Source: Thiothrix sp. (lineage in GTDB: Bacteria; Pseudomonadota; Gammaproteobacteria; Thiotrichales; Thiotrichaceae). From it: a DNA stretch of 8,610 nt. Below the pieces are notes generated by a model, which was not told the DNA's origin, made no database searches, and saw nothing but the letters and a program-made list of their open reading frames with translations. Where the stretch lies: positions 1 to 8,610 of the forward strand of contig DRMA01000247.1 in assembly GCA_011375245.1 (NCBI GenBank). Reading direction: 5' to 3'. Positions 5,695 to 8,610 of this stretch are shown here, piece after piece (within the stretch, counting starts at the first letter, position 1; every line of letters begins with the position of its first letter). The position numbers and the translations under genes were made by a program.

Positions 5695-6213
5695 TTACTT
5701 AATGCCTAATGCTTTTAGTGTCGCATCATTCATGCCACTAGGTAGATTGTTTGCTTTTTGGAAAGCACTCAATGCAGAACTCGTACGAGATCCCATCACA
5801 CCATCTGTTGCGCCAGGATTGTAGCCTTTTGCACTGAGTGCGCTTTGTAAGCGTTTGACCATTGAGCTACTTGCATTCTTTTTATTCGGTATCGTTGGAA
5901 TGTGTTGACGAGGCTGGTAAGTCATACGAGGACGAGGCGCTGGTTTAGGTGCAGGGCGTGGGCGTGCTACCGCAGTAACAGGTTTTGGTGCTGGCTTGAC
6001 AACCGCTTCAACTTTAGGGGCATTACAACCACGACAATGAGCATCTGTTTTTGTTTCTGGTGCTGTTTGAGTTTGTTGTGAGCTTCCAGCTATTTGTTGT
6101 GAGCTTCCCGCGACTTGTGAGCCTCCACCTTCACCAGCAACTTGTTGTTGGCTACATGCTGTGAGACTAGCAAGTAATACGCTTGCTGTTAAAAGGTGAA
6201 TATATTTTTTCAT
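5695..6213 (-). CDS. Small lipoprotein with C-terminal peptidoglycan-binding domain
   Basis: This 172-residue protein begins with a lipoprotein signal peptide: charged MKKY, a hydrophobic stretch, and the lipobox LTAC with the lipidated Cys20. A Gln/Gly/Ser-rich segment (21-48) carries imperfect repeats of about seven residues (QVAGSSQ and IAGSSQQ). Two Cys follow in HCRGC (60-64), then a basic Pro/Ala/Lys/Arg linker (67-108) of the type that spans the periplasm. Residues 118-171 form a PG_binding_1 domain (VKRLQSALSAKGYNPGATDG, then TSSALSAFQKANNL and ATLKALGIK). The likely role is an outer-membrane lipoprotein holding on to peptidoglycan; no enzymatic domain is present. The start has an AGGT Shine-Dalgarno 8 nt upstream. 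It stands alone, divergent from holA. It is not clearly orthologous to a named lipoprotein. Confidence 0.88.
   Translation of the reverse strand: MKKYIHLLTASVLLASLTACSQQQVAGEGGGSQVAGSSQQIAGSSQQTQTAPETKTDAHCRGCNAPKVEAVVKPAPKPVTAVARPRPAPKPAPRPRMTYQPRQHIPTIPNKKNASSSMVKRLQSALSAKGYNPGATDGVMGSRTSSALSAFQKANNLPSGMNDATLKALGIK
6072..6126 (-). repeat. Short in-frame tandem repeat in the lipoprotein gene
   Basis: TTTGTTGTGAGCTTCC occurs exactly at 6072-6087 and 6093-6108 (plus-strand reading, 21-nt period, seven codons). A degenerate third copy (TTGTGAGCCTCC) ends at 6126 with an 18-nt offset. It encodes the GSSQQ-type repeats after the lipidated Cys. Periods are multiples of three, so copy-number change would alter length without breaking the frame. 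Confidence 0.7.
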
Positions 6214-6245
6214 GGATATGGACCTAATTGTTTATAATAATCGAG

Positions 6246-6273
6246 GTTCAGTGCTTAGTGGTTCGTCCTGAAC
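6246..6273. promoter_or_regulatory. Inverted repeat upstream of the lipoprotein gene, possible operator
   Basis: GTTCAG (6246-6251) and CTGAAC (6268-6273) are exact inverted copies separated by 16 nt, in the expected promoter region of the lipoprotein gene, whose -10-like TATTAT is at 6240-6235 on the minus strand. The spacing of 22 bp between repeat starts is compatible with binding of a dimer on one face of DNA. No regulator is identified. Confidence 0.3.
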
Positions 6274-6310
6274 TAGCTATTTAGGTAAACCCCATTCACC
6301 TAATCTATTA

Positions 6311-6332
6311 TCATTTCCATTAATGGTGATGA
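6311..6332. promoter_or_regulatory. 22-bp interrupted palindrome, candidate operator
   Basis: The sequence reads TCAT-N2-CCATTAATGG-N2-ATGA, symmetric at 18 of 22 positions around 6321/6322. It sits between the two divergent genes, about 100 bp from the lipoprotein start. The form and size suit a dimeric regulator. The downstream GAGGTTTTTATT and an imperfect stem with CACC at 6297-6300 could instead make a weak plus-strand terminator. Confidence 0.35.
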
Positions 6333-6374
6333 GGTTTTTATTTGCTTTTATTCATTTTGTAAAAATGCTTAAAA

Positions 6375-6587
6375 AACAAGTTATTAAGCTTACTATTTCT
6401 TTTTCGGTTTCATGCAAAAATCGCATGGGATGTTTATCGTTGTTATGGATAAACAGAACCGTTAAGTGCATGAATGAAAGCCCTAACCTAATTTTTGAGG
6501 CGCTATTATATTTTTCATGTTGTGTTTTTGCAACATGTTATTTCACTGTCGTTATAAATTGCTCAAATGTAAGCTTAATAGCTGGTT
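6375..6587. repeat. 213-bp segment with 19-bp inverted terminal repeats and internal hairpins (MITE-like or structured RNA)
   Basis: The left end AACAAGTTATTAAGCTTAC (6375-6393) and the reverse complement of the right end (6569-6587) match at 17 of 19 positions, including 12 consecutive bases. Nested inside are TTCATGC/GCATGAA (6409-6415/6468-6474), TGTTTATC/GATAAACA (6431-6438/6448-6455) and CATGTTG/CAACATG (6516-6522/6531-6537). None of these cross, so they form one consistent branched fold. Size and terminal repeats fit a non-autonomous mobile element. However, no target-site duplication is evident and no second copy is in the window. A structured RNA upstream of holA is the alternative. 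Confidence 0.45.
6528..6558 (+). promoter_or_regulatory. Candidate holA-proA promoter
   Basis: TTGCAA (6528-6533) and TATAAA (6553-6558) are separated by 19 nt (18 nt if TTATAA at 6552 is used). The spacing is slightly long. It lies inside the right half of the 6375-6587 segment, and would give a leader of about 50 nt before holA. Confidence 0.25.
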
Positions 6588-6614
6588 AGTAAACGATAAT
6601 CTTGGTAAATATTA

Positions 6615-7664
6615 ATGAAACTTCGTGTAGAGCAATTGGGACAACACTTACAGCAACAATCATTACAGCCTGTTTATTTGTTATCAGGTGATGAACCATT
6701 ACAAATAATGGAAGCTGTTGATAGTATCCTGTTAAAAGCAAAAGAAAACGGTTATTTAGAACGTGATATTTTAACGTTTGATACGCATGCTAATTGGTCA
6801 TTGTTATCTTCTGCTGCAGTTGAACAGTCTTTATTTGCGCAAAAAACCATTGTTGATGTGCGGCTGAATACAAAAGCAGGGAATAAAGGCAGCCTTGCAA
6901 TTCGTGAGTATATGGCGCATTTACCCAGCGATAAGATTCTTATTATCCAAACAAAACGTTTAGATAAAAGTGCAATGAAGAGCGTTTGGGTAAAGGCGAT
7001 TGATAAGCAAGGCGTGGTGATTCAGATTTGGGACATGTCTGCACCACAAACGCTGGCATGGGTAGCAAAACGTATGCGGCATAGCGGTTTACAACCCACG
7101 CAAGAAGCTATTCGCTTGCTGACGGAACGTATTGAAGGTAATTTATTGGCGGCTGATCAGGAGATTCGCAAACTCTCGTTATTGTTCAACCAACAACGTA
7201 TTGATGTCGAAGAAGTATTACAAGCTGTTGCTGATAGTTCACGTTTTTCGGTATTTGATTTATCAGGTGCGATCTTAACCTCAGATGTGCGGCGTATTCA
7301 ACATATATTAATGATTTTGCGTGAAGAAGGCACAGCCTTACCCTTAATTTTATGGTCGTTATCTACCTTATCACGCCAGTTGTATGATGCCTGTTTTAAA
7401 GTCAGTATGGGGCAACCCCCTATACAAGCAATGGGATATATGGCATATGATAAAAAAGCACCTTTTCAAGCAGCGATGAGACGCTTACAGAATGCTGATT
7501 GGTCGGTTATTCTGGCGAAAAATTTTCTGATTGATCGTATGTCAAAAGGTCATGAATCCGTACAAGTGAAGGATGAAAGTAGAGTATGGGATGAGATTGT
7601 TGATTTTTCCTTGCTATTAGCATCGGAAGAATCAGTAGGCAAACAAAGCAGAGAAATAAAATGA
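6615..7664 (+). CDS. holA: DNA polymerase III subunit delta
   Basis: The delta subunit opens the beta sliding clamp as part of the clamp-loader complex with tau/gamma and delta-prime. The length is 349 residues (E. coli 343). The N-terminal domain shows PVYLLSGDEPLQIMEAVDSI (19-38) and QSLFAQKTIVDVRL (71-84), where SLFA marks the beta-clamp-contact helix in this family. Next come LIIQTKRLDKSAMKSVW (109-125), then EGNLLAADQEIRKLSLL (174-190) of the degenerate AAA+ lid. The C-terminal collar domain includes FSVFDLSGAIL, ILREEGTALPLILWSLSTLS and WDEIVDFSLLL. As usual for delta, no Walker A motif is present. The Shine-Dalgarno is poor (a lone GG about 11 nt upstream). The stop overlaps the proA start by 4 nt. 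The expected neighbour lptE is missing upstream. Confidence 0.96.
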   Translation: MKLRVEQLGQHLQQQSLQPVYLLSGDEPLQIMEAVDSILLKAKENGYLERDILTFDTHANWSLLSSAAVEQSLFAQKTIVDVRLNTKAGNKGSLAIREYMAHLPSDKILIIQTKRLDKSAMKSVWVKAIDKQGVVIQIWDMSAPQTLAWVAKRMRHSGLQPTQEAIRLLTERIEGNLLAADQEIRKLSLLFNQQRIDVEEVLQAVADSSRFSVFDLSGAILTSDVRRIQHILMILREEGTALPLILWSLSTLSRQLYDACFKVSMGQPPIQAMGYMAYDKKAPFQAAMRRLQNADWSVILAKNFLIDRMSKGHESVQVKDESRVWDEIVDFSLLLASEESVGKQSREIK

Positions 7665-8610
7665 GTATAAATGTAGCAAAATATATTAAACGGATTAGCG
7701 TAACAGCAAAAAGTGCGGCTGTTGAGTTAGCGACTGCAACCACAGAGCAGAAAAATAATGCATTACATGCCATTGCTGATGCATTGATGGCACGTCAACA
7801 ATGGTTACAGCAAGAAAATGACAAAGATTTACATATAGGTAAAACTAAAGGGCTTGATGCTGCCATGCTGGATCGGTTGATGTTAAATGTCGAGCGTATT
7901 ACTGCAATGGCAGAGGGCTTGCGTCAGGTGGCAACGTTGGCTGAGCCTATTGGTGGCATTACGGATATGGAGTATCGTCCTAATGGTCTGCAAATTGGGC
8001 GTATGCGTGTACCGTTAGGGGTGATTGGCATTATTTATGAGTCACGCCCAAATGTAACCGCTGATGCTGCGGCACTCTGTTTGAAATCAGGCAATGCAAC
8101 CATTTTACGCGGTGGTTCGGAGGCGATTCACTCTAATCAGGCAATTGCAGATTGTATACAAGCAGGTTTAGAGCAAGTGGGACTCTCTAAAACTTGTGTG
8201 CAAGTTATTAAAACTACTGATCGAGCAGCAGTGGGCGAGTTATTACGGGCAAAAGATACCGTTGATGTGATTATTCCACGGGGGGGTAAAGGGCTTATTC
8301 AGCGGGTAAGTGATGAATCGTTGATTCCTGTGATTAAGCATCTTGATGGTATTTGTCATGTGTATGTTGACGAAACGGCTGATTTGGATAAAGCAGTGAA
8401 GGTGGCATTGAACGCAAAAACACATCGTTATGGGGTTTGTAATGCGATGGAGACGCTGTTGGTTGCTGAGGGCATAGCAAATGATTTTTTGCCTGTTATT
8501 GCTGATAAGTTGATGGCAAAAGAGGTTGAATTACGTGGTTGTGCGAAAACCACTGCTATTCTTACTGGTTTGACTGATTGTAAGCTTGCAACTGAAGCGG
8601 ATTGGGCAGA
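7661..8610 (+). CDS. proA: Gamma-glutamyl phosphate reductase, 3' end beyond window
   Basis: ProA reduces gamma-glutamyl phosphate with NADPH to glutamate-5-semialdehyde, the second step of proline synthesis. 316 codons plus two bases are present of a protein usually near 418 residues. The frame is open to the window end. Recognisable stretches are LAEPIGGITDMEYRPNGLQI (93-112), RVPLGVIGIIYESRPNVTAD (116-135), CLKSGNATILRGGSEAIHSN (140-159), VIIPRGGKGLI (203-213), VIKHLDGICHVYVD (224-237) and NAKTHRYGVCNAMETLL (251-267) with the catalytic Cys260. The start ATG (7661-7663) overlaps the holA stop in an ATGA. A purine-rich AGAG lies just upstream, within holA. Translation is probably coupled to holA. 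A holA-proA pair is seen in several gammaproteobacteria. Confidence 0.97.
   Translation, partial: MSINVAKYIKRISVTAKSAAVELATATTEQKNNALHAIADALMARQQWLQQENDKDLHIGKTKGLDAAMLDRLMLNVERITAMAEGLRQVATLAEPIGGITDMEYRPNGLQIGRMRVPLGVIGIIYESRPNVTADAAALCLKSGNATILRGGSEAIHSNQAIADCIQAGLEQVGLSKTCVQVIKTTDRAAVGELLRAKDTVDVIIPRGGKGLIQRVSDESLIPVIKHLDGICHVYVDETADLDKAVKVALNAKTHRYGVCNAMETLLVAEGIANDFLPVIADKLMAKEVELRGCAKTTAILTGLTDCKLATEADWA

Larger units (their letters stand above)
6214..6614. other. 401-bp divergent intergenic region between the lipoprotein gene and holA
   Basis: No convincing gene is present. An 88-codon frame at 6323-6589 on the plus strand has no ribosome site, an unlikely composition and no recognisable similarity. 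The region contains an inverted repeat GTTCAG/CTGAAC (6246-6251/6268-6273), a 22-bp interrupted palindrome (6311-6332), and a 213-bp segment with 19-bp inverted ends (6375-6587) enclosing other hairpins. GC is very low, about 23% over 6361-6420. A -10-like TATTAT (6240-6235, minus) without a good -35 lies before the lipoprotein gene. Confidence 0.6.

Noticed and set aside
6375..6587. Complete insertion sequence
   Set aside because: The segment is only 213 bp with no transposase frame, and no clear target-site duplication is seen at 6370-6374 versus 6588-6592.
6323..6589. 88-codon plus-strand frame in the divergent gap, possible membrane peptide
   Set aside because: No Shine-Dalgarno, composition dominated by AT-rich codons giving Phe/Ile/Leu, no recognisable domain, and it runs across the inverted-repeat segment and hairpins.
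7507..7773. 88-codon minus-strand frame with hydrophobic stretch
   Set aside because: It lies opposite the holA-proA junction; both those genes are clear.
1..8610. CRISPR array, defence system or prophage
   Set aside because: No direct-repeat arrays, no cas or phage-like proteins; all identified genes are housekeeping or envelope genes.

Overview
The window looks like chromosomal core DNA from an AT-rich gammaproteobacterium. The evidence is the gene order aroQ-accB-accC-prmA-(zinc-ribbon/DUF3426 gene)-dusB-fis, which is typical of that class, and the type of Fis, HolA and DUF3426 proteins. Genus cannot be fixed from the sequence. Eight genes lie on the minus strand and two on the plus strand. 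No phage, insertion sequence with transposase, CRISPR array, tRNA or rRNA was seen.

Left part, minus strand, read right to left. aroQ (shikimate pathway), accB and accC (biotin carboxyl carrier protein and biotin carboxylase of acetyl-CoA carboxylase) and prmA (ribosomal protein L11 methyltransferase) form a tight block: 6 nt between aroQ and accB, 61 nt between accB and the likely accC start, and a 4-nt ATGA overlap between accC and prmA. A 372-bp non-coding gap follows, then a second block: a zinc-ribbon membrane protein (DUF3426), dusB (tRNA-dihydrouridine synthase B) and the 5' end of fis, which runs off the window at base 1. The gap probably holds the promoter of the dusB-fis block; two back-to-back hairpins sit just before its first start codon.

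Middle. Upstream of aroQ is a 291-bp gap, then a minus-strand gene for a small lipoprotein with a peptidoglycan-binding domain. This gap has a strong intrinsic-terminator hairpin whose T-tract faces the plus strand, although both flanking genes are on the minus strand. With locally raised GC content and several inverted repeats, this suggests an unannotated plus-strand small RNA.

Right part. A 401-bp divergent gap separates the lipoprotein gene from holA (DNA polymerase III delta subunit), which overlaps proA (gamma-glutamyl phosphate reductase, cut by the window end) by 4 nt. This gap carries a 213-bp segment bounded by 19-bp inverted repeats (17 of 19 matching) that enclose further nested hairpins. 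It may be a MITE-like element or a structured RNA. lptE, often found just before holA in this class, is absent here.

The genes are housekeeping functions: fatty-acid precursor supply, aromatic and proline biosynthesis, translation-related modification, replication and nucoid regulation. The less ordinary content is in the intergenic regions.
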